A model generated the notes under the pieces. It was not told where the DNA came from and made no database searches. It saw only the letters and a program-made list of their open reading frames with translations. This document shows, piece by piece, positions 23,573 to 32,446 of a stretch of DNA of 32,732 bases. The position numbers and the translations under genes are program-made. The stretch spans positions 1 through 32,732 of the forward strand of contig JABGQV010000105.1 of assembly GCA_018648655.1 (NCBI GenBank), in the 5' to 3' direction. The first letter of the stretch is position 1. Each line of letters begins with the position of its first letter. Origin of the DNA: Anaerolineae bacterium (GTDB lineage Bacteria > Chloroflexota > Anaerolineae > Anaerolineales > Villigracilaceae).

Positions 23573-25996
23573 ATGAATTTCAAAAAACTACTGTTGGGAT
23601 TATGGACTTTATCTCTTTTGAGCGCGTGTAATTTTGCCCCGCCCGCTTCTCTGCTTGGGGCAACCGCAACCCCGAGCTCAACACCTGTTCCCAGCAACAC
23701 CCCCTCTCCAACACCAACAATTACGCCATCACCAATACCAACGCTGATTCCTTTGGCACGCGTCCACCTTGGCGAAGGCGCACTCTTCAATGGAGATTTT
23801 GACCTCGCACGCATAGAGTTTCAAGCAGTTGTCAATACTTCTACAGATGATGAACAACGTGCTGCGGCACTTTGGGGGCTAATACGTGTCAGTTATGAAG
23901 ATAATAATAACCATGAAGTGCTTGCCTATACGCAACAGCTTATTAACGAATATCCCAATTCTCCCTTTTTAGCTTATGCCTATTTTCTTTCAGGGCAGGC
24001 AAATAACAATATCAATCGTTTTGAAGCTGCCACAGAGTCTTACGCAGCTTATCTTTCTTTAAGGCCCGCCCTTTTAGAAAACTATGTTGAAGAAGTGCGC
24101 GGAGACATTTTTGTCCAAATCGGCGATCATATCAGCGCGCTCAACGCGTACCAAGCCGCTCTACTCGCACCAAGCCTCCATAACGAAATCAGGTTAGAGA
24201 TCAAGATTGCCACATCCAAAGCAGCAATTGGCGATTTCGCTGGCGCGCTCGCAGATTACGAATCTATCACTAATCGCACCAATAACGACTTCATAAAAGC
24301 AGAAATGGATTATTTTGCGGGATTCGCCCACCTAATACTAGACGAAAAAGAAGAAGGATATGCGCGCTATCAGCATACACTTGAAAACTATCCACTGTCT
24401 TACTATTCTTATCTTGCCCTCGTCGAATTAATTAATGCAGGCGTTCCTGTAGATGACCTAAACCGTGGGTTAGCTGATTATGCCGCTAAGCAATATGATG
24501 TTGCTCTAGTTGCACTTGAACGTTATATCGCTGAAAATCCAGAAAATGATGGCACAGCATCATATTATCGTGCCAAAACCCTCTACGCGTTAGGACGATA
24601 TGAAGACGAAGTTGCTGCATGGGGGAATTTTATCGAGAAATACCCCACCCACCCTCGCTGGGCAGATGCATGGTCTGAAAAATCCTATACTCAATGGAGT
24701 GACCTTAGAAATATTAACGCTGGCAAGCAAACGCTCCTCGATTTTGTATACGCTAATCCCGGGCATTCTGAAGCCGCTGCCTTTTTGATGAGTGCCGCGC
24801 GCCTAATGGAACGCAAAGAAAACCCCGAAGAAGCAATCATGCTTTGGTTGCGCCTTGCAGAAGAATACCCAGGCAGCAATTTGGCCTCGGATGCCCTCTT
24901 CTTAGCAGGTGTCACCACTTACAGGCTCAGTGACTATGCGCAAGCGCTAACGCTCTTTCAACGAGGTCTAATTTTCTCCACAGAAGCAGAAGCTCAAGCC
25001 AGGGCCTATTTATGGATCGGAAAAACACAGCAAAAATTAGGGGACACGGAGGCGATGCAGGATGTCTGGCAGCAGGCACAATCTGCCAACCCAACAGGAT
25101 ATTATTCTGAGCGCGCTCGCGATTTACTGGAAGGGAGCGAGCCTTTCGTGCCTCCAAGCATTTATTCACCTGAAATAGATGCAGCCAGTGAGCTTGCTGA
25201 GGCAATTTCCTGGCTGAGAATCACCTTTGACCTCCCAGCGAATACCGATCTCGAAGATTTAGGCCCTCTTCAAGACGATTTGCGCATTCAACGCGGACGC
25301 GAATTCTGGGAGTTAGGCCTATACAATGAAGCTCGTCTTGAATTTGAAAGCCTTCGCACCGATGTGAGCCAAAGCGCAGCCGATAGTTTTCGCCTAGCAA
25401 ATTATATGCGTAATCTGGGCCTTTATCGTCCTGCTATTTTCGCCGCTCGCCAAGTTCTAGAATTGGCTGGCATGGAAAGCCACGCGGATTCTCTTCATGC
25501 ACCTGCCTATTTCGACCATATCCGCTATGGAACTTATTATAGTGACTTAGTCGAACCAATAGCAACAGCAAATGATTTTCATCCCCTCTTTATCTATAGT
25601 GTAATGCGGCAAGAAAGTCTCTTCGAGGGCTTTGTCCTTTCAACAGCCGGAGCACGCGGCTTAATGCAAGTTATCCCCGCAACAGGTATAACTATTGCGA
25701 ACCTACATGGCTACCCTGTTGCGTATATCGATAGCGATCTTTATCGCCCCATCATCAGTATAAAATTCGGAACATGGTATCTTGCATCTAATCGCACTCT
25801 ATTTGATGGTGATATCTACGCCACCCTCGCCGCCTATAATGGTGGCCCCGGAAATGCCATTGAGTGGCAAGCACTTAGCAAAGGCGACCCCGATTTATTA
25901 TTAGAAAGCATCCGCTTTTCAGAAACACGAGAATATATCAAATCGATTTACGAGACCTATGCTATCTACAAGTCCATTTATGGTGATACACGTTAA
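23573..25996 (+). CDS. Lipoprotein lytic transglycosylase with TPR repeats (SLT domain)
   Basis: This is an envelope peptidoglycan lytic transglycosylase (Slt70-like) anchored as a lipoprotein. The signal MNFKKLLLGLWTLSLLSAC puts the lipid on Cys19. A Thr/Ser/Pro-rich linker with SNTPSPTPTITPSP follows, then about 550 residues of TPR-type helices (repeated Ala/Tyr pairs such as YFLSGQANNNINRFEAATES). The C-terminal SLT domain has the catalytic Glu681 in SVMRQESLFEG, plus AGARGLMQVIP and AAYNGGPGNA. The reading frame is open to a TTG at 23537, but that overlaps the consensus promoter, so the ATG at 23573 is used (807 aa). It is divergent from punA. Confidence 0.92.
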   Translation: MNFKKLLLGLWTLSLLSACNFAPPASLLGATATPSSTPVPSNTPSPTPTITPSPIPTLIPLARVHLGEGALFNGDFDLARIEFQAVVNTSTDDEQRAAALWGLIRVSYEDNNNHEVLAYTQQLINEYPNSPFLAYAYFLSGQANNNINRFEAATESYAAYLSLRPALLENYVEEVRGDIFVQIGDHISALNAYQAALLAPSLHNEIRLEIKIATSKAAIGDFAGALADYESITNRTNNDFIKAEMDYFAGFAHLILDEKEEGYARYQHTLENYPLSYYSYLALVELINAGVPVDDLNRGLADYAAKQYDVALVALERYIAENPENDGTASYYRAKTLYALGRYEDEVAAWGNFIEKYPTHPRWADAWSEKSYTQWSDLRNINAGKQTLLDFVYANPGHSEAAAFLMSAARLMERKENPEEAIMLWLRLAEEYPGSNLASDALFLAGVTTYRLSDYAQALTLFQRGLIFSTEAEAQARAYLWIGKTQQKLGDTEAMQDVWQQAQSANPTGYYSERARDLLEGSEPFVPPSIYSPEIDAASELAEAISWLRITFDLPANTDLEDLGPLQDDLRIQRGREFWELGLYNEARLEFESLRTDVSQSAADSFRLANYMRNLGLYRPAIFAARQVLELAGMESHADSLHAPAYFDHIRYGTYYSDLVEPIATANDFHPLFIYSVMRQESLFEGFVLSTAGARGLMQVIPATGITIANLHGYPVAYIDSDLYRPIISIKFGTWYLASNRTLFDGDIYATLAAYNGGPGNAIEWQALSKGDPDLLLESIRFSETREYIKSIYETYAIYKSIYGDTR

Positions 25997-26070
25997 AAAT
26001 TTCAAGACTTGAAAACAACAAAGCTCGAATGCCTTCTTTTTTGGCAGTCAATATTCCCCGTTTAACCGAA

Positions 26071-26108
26071 AAAGACCTGACAATCTAAAGTCAGGTCTTT
26101 CTTATTTT
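26071..26108. terminator. Bidirectional terminator between the SLT gene and the DUF167 gene
   Basis: A perfect 11-bp stem AAAGACCTGAC / GTCAGGTCTTT (26071-26081, 26090-26100) with an 8-nt loop has T-rich sequence on the + side and A-rich sequence on the left, so it works on both strands between two convergent genes. It sits about 75 bp after the SLT stop and 30 bp after the DUF167 stop. Confidence 0.88.
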
Positions 26109-26138
26109 AATTAGTTTTTTATGCCATTTGCTCTTAAA

Positions 26139-26450
26139 TTATTCTAGGTACGCACGCACCAACTTCGTTAGCGTTACTGCATCTAGACCTAAAACAGAAA
26201 CTATTTTGTCACGCCCTACTTCCCCTGCAATAATGCAAATATTCGGTTTTGGGACACCCAACACATCTGCTAACAACTCGACAAGAGCCTCGTTATCCTG
26301 CCCTTCTTCAGGAGCGGCTGTGACGTGAACTTTTACCGTCCCATCTTGCGCAATCCCTGCGATAGTGCTCCGGCTTGCTTTGGGCGTTAGACGCACAGTT
26401 AGAGCCGATCCAACCTTTCCATCGTGCAAATTATATTTACGAGAAGCCAT
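26139..26450 (-). CDS. DUF167/YggU family protein
   Basis: This small (103 aa) conserved alpha/beta protein has family signatures LTVRLTPKASRSTIAGI and VHVTAAPEEGQDNEALVELL, followed by LGVPKPNICIIAGEVGRDKI. Its function is not established. Its GAGGTGAT ribosome site overlaps the end of the yggT gene (gap 3 bp). The genes yggS-yggT-DUF167 are a known conserved neighbourhood, which supports the call. Confidence 0.9.
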   Translation of the reverse strand: MASRKYNLHDGKVGSALTVRLTPKASRSTIAGIAQDGTVKVHVTAAPEEGQDNEALVELLADVLGVPKPNICIIAGEVGRDKIVSVLGLDAVTLTKLVRAYLE

Positions 26451-26453
26451 AAA

Positions 26454-26720
26454 TCACCTCAATATATAAAGAAAGCTAATAAGTGCTGAAGACAAGATTT
26501 GTATCAAAATAATCAAAATCATTGGGCTTAAATCAAACATCCCAATCAGAGGCACCACACTGCGAATGGGCATAAGCATTGGCTGAACAACTTTATCAAT
26601 GCTTTGTCGCACTTGATGATAAGGGGACATAAAATACGATAGCACAATAGAAATGATAACCAAAATAATTAAAGCTTGTGCCGTGATTTCAATAAATTTA
26701 ATAAGTAATAAAATAACCAT
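26454..26720 (-). CDS. yggT: YggT/YlmG family membrane protein
   Basis: This small membrane protein (88 aa from 26720) has two hydrophobic segments flanking the conserved SPYHQVRQSIDKVVQPMLMP and IRSVVPLIGMFDLSPM. The frame is open to 26759, which overlaps the yggS stop. The start at 26720 is preferred because a GGAG site precedes it by 8 bases and the hydrophobic N-terminus (MVILLLIKFIEI) is usual for the family. YlmG proteins are linked to division or membrane organisation in Gram-positives and cyanobacteria; the role here is inference. Confidence 0.9.
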   Translation of the reverse strand: MVILLLIKFIEITAQALIILVIISIVLSYFMSPYHQVRQSIDKVVQPMLMPIRSVVPLIGMFDLSPMILIILIQILSSALISFLYILR

Positions 26721-26736
26721 ATAGTCTCCAAAAAAA

Positions 26737-27468
26737 TTATAGAGGGCGTTGCCCAACAACTGCCTGCCCTACTCTAATAATTGTTGCTCCTTCTTCAACA
26801 GCAACTTGAAAATCACCGCTAGTTCCCATAGAAAGTTCTTCCCAACTGCTTTGACGGTGTTTTTCTGATAAATAATCTCGCAATCGCCGTAAACGACGAA
26901 AATATGGACGAGCGAGTTCGGCATCTTGAAAAAAGGGAGGCATAGTCATCAACCCTCGCACTTCAAGACTCTCTAAGGAAAGTATTTCCTCAATATCTGG
27001 AAGAAAGTCTTCCCAGCGAGCTTCATCAGAAGCATCCCAACCATGCTTGCTTTCTTCGCCGCCAATATTGAACTCCAACAAGAACGGGAGCTTTCGTCCA
27101 GCTGCTTTAGAAAAACGGTCAAGACGGCGAGCCGTTTTTAAACGATCGAGAGAATGCAAAAGAGCAAAATTTTCAGCCACTAAACGTGCTTTACGGCTTT
27201 GTACGTGGCCAATCATATGCCATTCTACCCCTTTTTTCGCCTCTATTGATTGCATCTTTCTTACAGCTTCTTCGGGGTAATTTTCCCCTAGCATTTTCAC
27301 CCCTGCGGCTATTGCAGCTTCAATTACAGAAAGGGGCTGCCTCTTCGTTACAACTAACAACTTAATAGATGCGGGGTCGCGGCCTACTACAAGAGCAGAA
27401 TCTCTTACTTGGGATTGAATTTTCTTATAGCGAGCACGAATAGATTCGGTGAGGGCTTTATTTATCAT
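26737..27468 (-). CDS. yggS: YggS/YlmE family PLP homeostasis protein
   Basis: This PLP-binding protein (PLPBP/PROSC) keeps free pyridoxal phosphate in balance. The PLP lysine is Lys42 in LLVVTKRQP, followed by GVKMLGENYPEEAVRK, EWHMIGHVQSRKAR and the phosphate-binding LSMGTSGDFQVAVEEGATII. The usual phosphate-site motif is LSMGMSxD; here the second Met is Thr. Length (243 aa) is normal. It lies 25 bp after pgeF and 16 bp before yggT. Confidence 0.93.
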   Translation of the reverse strand: MINKALTESIRARYKKIQSQVRDSALVVGRDPASIKLLVVTKRQPLSVIEAAIAAGVKMLGENYPEEAVRKMQSIEAKKGVEWHMIGHVQSRKARLVAENFALLHSLDRLKTARRLDRFSKAAGRKLPFLLEFNIGGEESKHGWDASDEARWEDFLPDIEEILSLESLEVRGLMTMPPFFQDAELARPYFRRLRRLRDYLSEKHRQSSWEELSMGTSGDFQVAVEEGATIIRVGQAVVGQRPL

Positions 27469-27493
27469 CTTTTATCTCTTAGGAGGCTTCTCT

Positions 27494-28276
27494 CTACCCT
27501 TTTAAGGCAATTAATGCCCCAAAACGTCCTGTTTTACCATTTTCAGCACGATGCGAATACCAGTCTTCAAGATGACAGGCTGTGCAAAGATTAGCTATTT
27601 CAATTTGAGTAACGCCTACCTGCTTTAGCTGGAGTTCATTGGCTTTCCGCATATCGAAATGTCTACGTTTGTCATATTTTGGGAGGAGAAATTCAGATTC
27701 CTTACCAAAACTCTCACGAACTTGTGCTATAACGTCATCCCCTACTTCATAATGGTCCACCCCAATGGAAGGACCGATTGCTGCCTGAATATTCTCTGGT
27801 TTTGAACCGTAATGCTCGCGCATGGCGTTGATCGCGGCGATTGCAACACCTTTTACTGTGCCTTGCCAACCTGCATGGGCTATTCCGACAATTCCGCGTG
27901 TTTCGTCAGAGAAGAGCAGAGGGGTACAGTCGGCAAAACGCATATAAAGGGTGATTTCTGGGTTGTCGGTGAAAATCAAATCTCCCTTATCTTCATGAGA
28001 ATCGGCAGAACGTGGTTCACTGACAAAAATTGCTCGGGTTCCGTGAACCTGCCAAAGGTCAAAAAGAGATTCCGGTTTTCGTCCCAACGCATCAAATGCA
28101 CGGATCCGATTCTCACGCACATTAGCAGGAGAATCCCCTACAGATCCACCTGTATTTAAAGAGTCCCAAGGTGCTGGGCTAATACCACCCTGACGAGTGA
28201 AAACAGCGTGGATTATAGAACTGGGGAAATTTTCAAATTGGAAGTAGCGAACTCCCTGATTGCTAAAAAATGGCAT
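27494..28276 (-). CDS. pgeF: PgeF/YlmD family protein (laccase-domain, multi-substrate purine nucleoside enzyme)
   Basis: The YfiH/LACC1-like fold has a Cys-His-His catalytic site. His78 (LWQVHGT), Cys117 (MRFADCTPLLF) and His134 (GIAHAGWQGT) fit the zinc-site positions. FTRQGGISPAPWDSLNTG at the N-terminus and NLCTACHLEDWYSHRAENGK near the C-terminus complete the family pattern. Members studied have adenosine deaminase and purine nucleoside phosphorylase activity, though they were long annotated as polyphenol oxidase; PgeF has also been tied to peptidoglycan editing. It starts the ylmD-ylmE-ylmG-like cluster. Confidence 0.92.
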   Translation of the reverse strand: MPFFSNQGVRYFQFENFPSSIIHAVFTRQGGISPAPWDSLNTGGSVGDSPANVRENRIRAFDALGRKPESLFDLWQVHGTRAIFVSEPRSADSHEDKGDLIFTDNPEITLYMRFADCTPLLFSDETRGIVGIAHAGWQGTVKGVAIAAINAMREHYGSKPENIQAAIGPSIGVDHYEVGDDVIAQVRESFGKESEFLLPKYDKRRHFDMRKANELQLKQVGVTQIEIANLCTACHLEDWYSHRAENGKTGRFGALIALKG

Positions 28277-28278
28277 AT

Positions 28279-29301
28279 TTATTTTTGAGCCTGAATAATA
28301 GCATTCTTTTTGATATAAATCTGACGAGTCTCACGCATGCTTTCTTCAATATAGGGGAAACCAAACCAAGCAGTAGTGAAGCCGAAGAGAAAACCCGTAA
28401 ATACACGCAAAAAAGGTGTGCTCTCTCTATAAGGAAGGATTTTGGCAAAAAAGCTAAACTGAAACTGACTAATAATTTGAGAAAAACCATCTAAACCGAT
28501 AAAGCCTAGGCCAAAGAAAATCCAAATTGCCCAGTGTAAAGGCGGTATACGATGCCCTGTTGCCCAGAAAATAAGCGCAAAAAGAAGCATTGCTCCGTAA
28601 ATTGCTATATCTCTTTCGCAGAGTGCTGTTTTATAACCCACTTCTTCATCCCCAATATAACTGCGAGCTTCCCAACGAGTGGGGCTAGATGGATCACCAA
28701 GATTAAGGATGCCCGTTGCGCTCTCGAAGTCAATCAGATTTGTACCTGGGCCTGCTATACCAGTTTCAACAAGAGGGTAATAGGGCTGCTCTCCAAAAAG
28801 GAAGAAGGAGCGAAAGCCAAACTGATGGCACAGTGGGCTATAGATTTTATAAATTATTTTTGCTGGAGCAGTTACCTTAGCTTTCATCAAAACGGGCGCA
28901 AGGACAGGAAGGCCAGCATAGAAAAATAATATTAAGCTAAAAACAAGCATATAACGACTAGAAAACCAAAGTGAAAATTTATCGGCACCAGTCATTTTTC
29001 GTCCATGCTGAGCACGCTTTTTATACAAATCGTCACCGACCTTTAGGAGTTGGTCTTGACGATCAATGGCAGCACCAATAGTCATTACCAAGTCTTGGCG
29101 TGAAATAGGAGCATGGAGAATATAGGGACCTACTTCAATAACAGGGATTGTCTCGCCATAGGACGCGATGAGGGCCGGGTCACTATCTATATCTATTTCT
29201 ACAAGTTGGTGAGGATGTGTTTCTTCTAAAGTTCTTAGCTCTGCTTTTATTTCATCACAGAGATGACAATTTTTACGTGTATAAAAAGTGACATTGACCA
29301 T
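28279..29301 (-). CDS. Glutaredoxin-like domain fused to a DUF2085-like membrane domain
   Basis: Residues 1-80 form a thioredoxin-fold glutaredoxin: MVNVTFYTRKNCHLCDEIK with the CHLC motif (12-15) and the cis-proline region GETIPVIEV. A linker then leads to a 4-5 TM domain with KIYSPLCHQFGFRSFFLFG and CERDIAIYGAMLLFALIFW, which fits DUF2085 (conserved CHQ..RS and CxRD). The total length is 340 aa. The ATG follows the upstream TlpA-like stop with no gap. The redox domain and the membrane domain each carry cysteines that could exchange disulfides (inference). The pgeF gene follows 2 bp on. Confidence 0.82.
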   Translation of the reverse strand: MVNVTFYTRKNCHLCDEIKAELRTLEETHPHQLVEIDIDSDPALIASYGETIPVIEVGPYILHAPISRQDLVMTIGAAIDRQDQLLKVGDDLYKKRAQHGRKMTGADKFSLWFSSRYMLVFSLILFFYAGLPVLAPVLMKAKVTAPAKIIYKIYSPLCHQFGFRSFFLFGEQPYYPLVETGIAGPGTNLIDFESATGILNLGDPSSPTRWEARSYIGDEEVGYKTALCERDIAIYGAMLLFALIFWATGHRIPPLHWAIWIFFGLGFIGLDGFSQIISQFQFSFFAKILPYRESTPFLRVFTGFLFGFTTAWFGFPYIEESMRETRQIYIKKNAIIQAQK

Positions 29302-29853
29302 TTATTGAATTCCTATAAGGGCTAAGTTTGCCTTTAATTCTTCTGAAGATAATTCACCTAAAATAAGAGATTGAATAACCCCATCTTTGTCTATAAAAAT
29401 ACTAGTAGGAAACCCTGTAATAATGTAATCCTGAGAGACCTTTTCATCTTCATCAAGAAGGATCATAAAAGTGAGATGTTCTGCGGCTACATAGTTTTCA
29501 ACTTTAGCACGTCTGTCCCCCACATTGATGCCGACAATAAGCAATTCTTCATACTCTTGAGATGCCGCTTCAAGAAGGGGCATCTCTTCTTCGCAAGGGT
29601 AACACCACGATGCCCAAAAATTGAGCAAGATGGCTTTTCCGCGTAGCTCTTCAAGCCGAATATCCTGCCCATTTAACGAGGGCAGGATAAAATCAGGAGC
29701 GTCCTTTCCTGCCCCCAGAGAAGATTCTGAACTAGAAAGAGCCTTCTCGCTAACCAAAGAAACGATAAAAAACGCCACGCCAACGCAAAGGCAAAGCGTT
29801 AAACTAAGCCCTATCAATATCCCTGCCACAGTGCGGTTAGAGTTGCTCATCAA
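29302..29853 (-). CDS. TlpA/ResA-like membrane-anchored thioredoxin
   Basis: An N-terminal hydrophobic anchor (IGLSLTLCLCVGVAFFIV, ~14-31) is followed by a thioredoxin domain on the outer face. The active site is WASWCYPCEEEMP (Cys84, Cys87) and the cis-proline region is ITGFPTSIFIDKDG. Length (183 aa) fits TlpA/ResA. It lies 6 bp after ccdA and directly before the glutaredoxin-DUF2085 gene. It probably draws reducing power through CcdA and reduces envelope disulfides or aids cytochrome c maturation; no cytochrome genes are in the window to confirm this. Confidence 0.92.
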   Translation of the reverse strand: MMSNSNRTVAGILIGLSLTLCLCVGVAFFIVSLVSEKALSSSESSLGAGKDAPDFILPSLNGQDIRLEELRGKAILLNFWASWCYPCEEEMPLLEAASQEYEELLIVGINVGDRRAKVENYVAAEHLTFMILLDEDEKVSQDYIITGFPTSIFIDKDGVIQSLILGELSSEELKANLALIGIQ

Positions 29854-29859
29854 ATATTT

Positions 29860-30579
29860 TTAGAGGCCAAAATCTACAAAAGTACCGTAGCGAGCGAGGA
29901 GCTCAAAAGTGCCTGAAAAGAGCATAATCCCTACAATAACTAGAATAATACCCATTGCGATCTCAACATAATGCATGGCTTTGCCATATTTGCGCAGCGT
30001 TGCACCAACCCAGCCTATACCTAGCGCTGCGATAAGGAATGGAATTGCCAAACCAGCGGAATAAGCGGTAAGCAAACTGGCACCCTGCCCAACATTTCCA
30101 CCATTAATAGCTAAAGTTAAAATTGCGCCCAATACAGGTCCAACACAGGGTGACCAGCCCGCGGAAAAGAAAACGCCCAATAGTGCTGAGGAAAGATAGC
30201 CATATTTTGGATCTGGTAATTCTTGCACACGGGTATCGTATTCAAGGAAGGGGATACGATAAACGCCAATCATGTGTAAGCCAAAAATGACAACCACAAT
30301 ACCGCCAATTTTTGCCAGCCAAGTACGGATATCGTAAAGAGCACCGCCAAAAGCAGACGCAGCCACGCCCAAAAGGATGAAAACAACACTAAAGCCAAGC
30401 ACAAAAGCTAGCCCATGCGTAAAGGTGACTAATTTATTGTTTTTACCACCTTCACCTCCTGCTGCACGCCCGCTGAGATAGCCCACATAGGCAGGAACAA
30501 GCGAAAAAACGCAGGGGGAAAGAAAAGAAGCCAAGCCAGCAAGAAAGGCCAAGCCGAGTGTGATATTACTTAAATCCAT
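29860..30579 (-). CDS. ccdA: CcdA-type thiol-disulfide transporter
   Basis: This membrane protein carries electrons from cytoplasmic thioredoxin to extracytoplasmic partners. It is 239 aa with six TM helices. The two functional cysteines are in FLSPCVFSLVPAYVGYLSG (Cys23) and GWSPCVGPVLGAILTLA (Cys145), the usual CcdA/DsbD-beta pair. It is the first gene of a tight redox operon with the TlpA-like thioredoxin and the glutaredoxin-DUF2085 fusion. It starts 24 bp after the L,D-transpeptidase stop. Confidence 0.94.
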   Translation of the reverse strand: MDLSNITLGLAFLAGLASFLSPCVFSLVPAYVGYLSGRAAGGEGGKNNKLVTFTHGLAFVLGFSVVFILLGVAASAFGGALYDIRTWLAKIGGIVVVIFGLHMIGVYRIPFLEYDTRVQELPDPKYGYLSSALLGVFFSAGWSPCVGPVLGAILTLAINGGNVGQGASLLTAYSAGLAIPFLIAALGIGWVGATLRKYGKAMHYVEIAMGIILVIVGIMLFSGTFELLARYGTFVDFGL

Positions 30580-30603
30580 AAGAAAGCCTCATAATTTATT
30601 CTA

Positions 30604-31698
30604 TTAAAAACTACGCTTGACAACATCAACAACTGTCCCGTGATCGGGCCAGCTCAGGCTTACCTCTTCGTTATCCAAAGAGACATAAGGCGTTGTCCAA
30701 CGGAAAATCCATTTTGCATCTTCAGCACAAACATTTACACAACCATGTGAACGGCGCGTGCCAAAATCGTTATGCCAAAAAGCTGCATGAATGGCAATAC
30801 CATTGCCATTCATAAAGTAGGTCCATGCTACAGCAGGGGTATCATAACCAGACCTGCCCTCTGCTGAAGAACCACTCATAGGGACAGATAATAGTTTTCG
30901 GTGCGGATTATACCCTCCAGGAGGCGTGAAATAGCTTTCGCTATCATAACCTGTGGAAACTCGACAGAAAAAGACTTCTTCTTCTCCTTCATAGCACGAA
31001 AGAGTCTGATAGGTCGTATTTACGACAATACGTTTTAGTACAGGGTCCACATCCGGATGAATTGGTGCAATATCTTCGGGAGTGATGGGATATAAACCCG
31101 TTGCATCTACCCAAAAAGCATCACCGTAGCCATATTTTTCATTAAATCTATATAGCACCTGCCCAGATTCTGCTGTTGTTATTTGATCTATCCATATAAT
31201 TTGACCGTAATATAAGCGTGGTATAAAACCATGCGCAACACTATCTTTATACCAGCCAGCACGAGCGGGGGGATTTGCGATAATTAAATCAACATAGGGA
31301 ACGGTAACTTCTGCCCAAAATCCAGTTTTTCCTTCTGGGATTGCCGCCAGAGGGATATTTGGGAAATTGCGCACAGGTTGTAAGTCGGGAGCATAAACAT
31401 AACCCTCGGGTGTCTCAACCCATCTCTTAGAAATAGATTTTGCCTGCCCAACAACCTCACGAAGCCAGACAACAAGCGCATCTTCAGCCACATCCCTCAC
31501 TGTTGGCGCTGCACTATGAGGCTCACTTTTTATGCCAGTAGAGAAATAATTAGGAAAGACGGATACACGCCCCAGTCTTTCACCCTCTGGAAATTGAAAT
31601 TTGCCAATAGGGTTAAGCTGATTAAGGCCACGAAAGGCCAGTGACCCAAGGCTTGCTCCCGTTAATTTTAGAAAATCACGTCTTGAAAATTTATTCAT
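30604..31698 (-). CDS. Tat-exported L,D-transpeptidase (YkuD domain)
   Basis: This enzyme makes 3-3 peptidoglycan crosslinks or links to surface proteins. The N-terminus NKFSRRDFLKLTGASLGSLA has the Tat twin-arginine motif and a short hydrophobic stretch. A wall-targeting region follows (residues ~40-215). The YkuD catalytic block lies at ~300-335: GIAIHAAFWHNDFGTRRSHG, then CVN, with His304, His318 and nucleophile Cys320. Length is 364 aa, and a GAAGGTGAT ribosome site precedes the ATG. Tat export of an L,D-transpeptidase is less usual than Sec export. It sits upstream of the redox operon; its active cysteine could depend on that system (inference). Confidence 0.9.
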   Translation of the reverse strand: MNKFSRRDFLKLTGASLGSLAFRGLNQLNPIGKFQFPEGERLGRVSVFPNYFSTGIKSEPHSAAPTVRDVAEDALVVWLREVVGQAKSISKRWVETPEGYVYAPDLQPVRNFPNIPLAAIPEGKTGFWAEVTVPYVDLIIANPPARAGWYKDSVAHGFIPRLYYGQIIWIDQITTAESGQVLYRFNEKYGYGDAFWVDATGLYPITPEDIAPIHPDVDPVLKRIVVNTTYQTLSCYEGEEEVFFCRVSTGYDSESYFTPPGGYNPHRKLLSVPMSGSSAEGRSGYDTPAVAWTYFMNGNGIAIHAAFWHNDFGTRRSHGCVNVCAEDAKWIFRWTTPYVSLDNEEVSLSWPDHGTVVDVVKRSF

Positions 31699-31777
31699 TT
31701 AATATCACCTTCAATATCTACCGTTAAAAGAGCTTGGGGAAGGATACCATATAGAAGTGCCCGAAAAGAAAAAAGAC

Positions 31778-32446
31778 TTAGGCAGCATTCAAGAAATCAT
31801 TTAGCGCATATCTGCACTCTCTACTAACTCTGTGTCCAATCTTCGCCTTACATAGACGCAAATCAGCACCAGAATCTTTCAGTAATGCCACAGAGGCTAA
31901 ACCCCGCTCAAGAGAAATCACATCATCTTCTGAGCCATGCGCCCAGAAAAAGTGTATATCATCAAGCAAATTTGGAGAGAGCAAAGCTTCTCCGCCCGCA
32001 GGGATAAAACCAGATAAAATAGCTACTTTTCGCATACGTTCTGGGTGCAAAGAGGCAAGTGTCGTTGCCAATGCACCACCCTGACTGAAACCAACCACGT
32101 CTAAACTGGCAGGTGCTATCTTAACGGAAACAAGCCACTTATCCACGAGCGTGATGAGACCATCAGCGGCAAAGCGCAACTCGGCAAGGGTTGGAGCCCC
32201 CCAAGTATTTGCTTTGATTTCTCTCCAAGAATATCCTTTTTTGTCTAATGGTGTATCATAAGGCGCGCGCGGCGCGATAATGGCGTAATCTGATGGAATA
32301 TTTTGTGTGAATTGCCACATAGAACGCTCATCCCCGGTCCATCCATGTAAGAGAAGTAAAACACGGCTTGGATTTTTTTCTGGCAACTTAAAGCGAAATG
32401 CCCAATCAAACTCTTCCTTCAGTATTGAATTATTCGCGATTGGCAC
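31778..32446 (-). CDS. Phospholipase/carboxylesterase-type alpha/beta hydrolase
   Basis: This serine hydrolase is of the EstB/LYPLA type. The oxyanion region is LLLLHGWTGDE (30-40). The nucleophile elbow is GFSQGGA with Ser121; Asp174 in AHGSEDD and His205 in KIGHRVS complete the triad. Length (222 aa) is normal and there is no signal peptide, so it is probably cytoplasmic. Substrate unknown. Its start overlaps the small membrane gene upstream by 17 nt, which suggests coupling. Confidence 0.9.
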   Translation of the reverse strand: MPIANNSILKEEFDWAFRFKLPEKNPSRVLLLLHGWTGDERSMWQFTQNIPSDYAIIAPRAPYDTPLDKKGYSWREIKANTWGAPTLAELRFAADGLITLVDKWLVSVKIAPASLDVVGFSQGGALATTLASLHPERMRKVAILSGFIPAGGEALLSPNLLDDIHFFWAHGSEDDVISLERGLASVALLKDSGADLRLCKAKIGHRVSRECRYALNDFLNAA

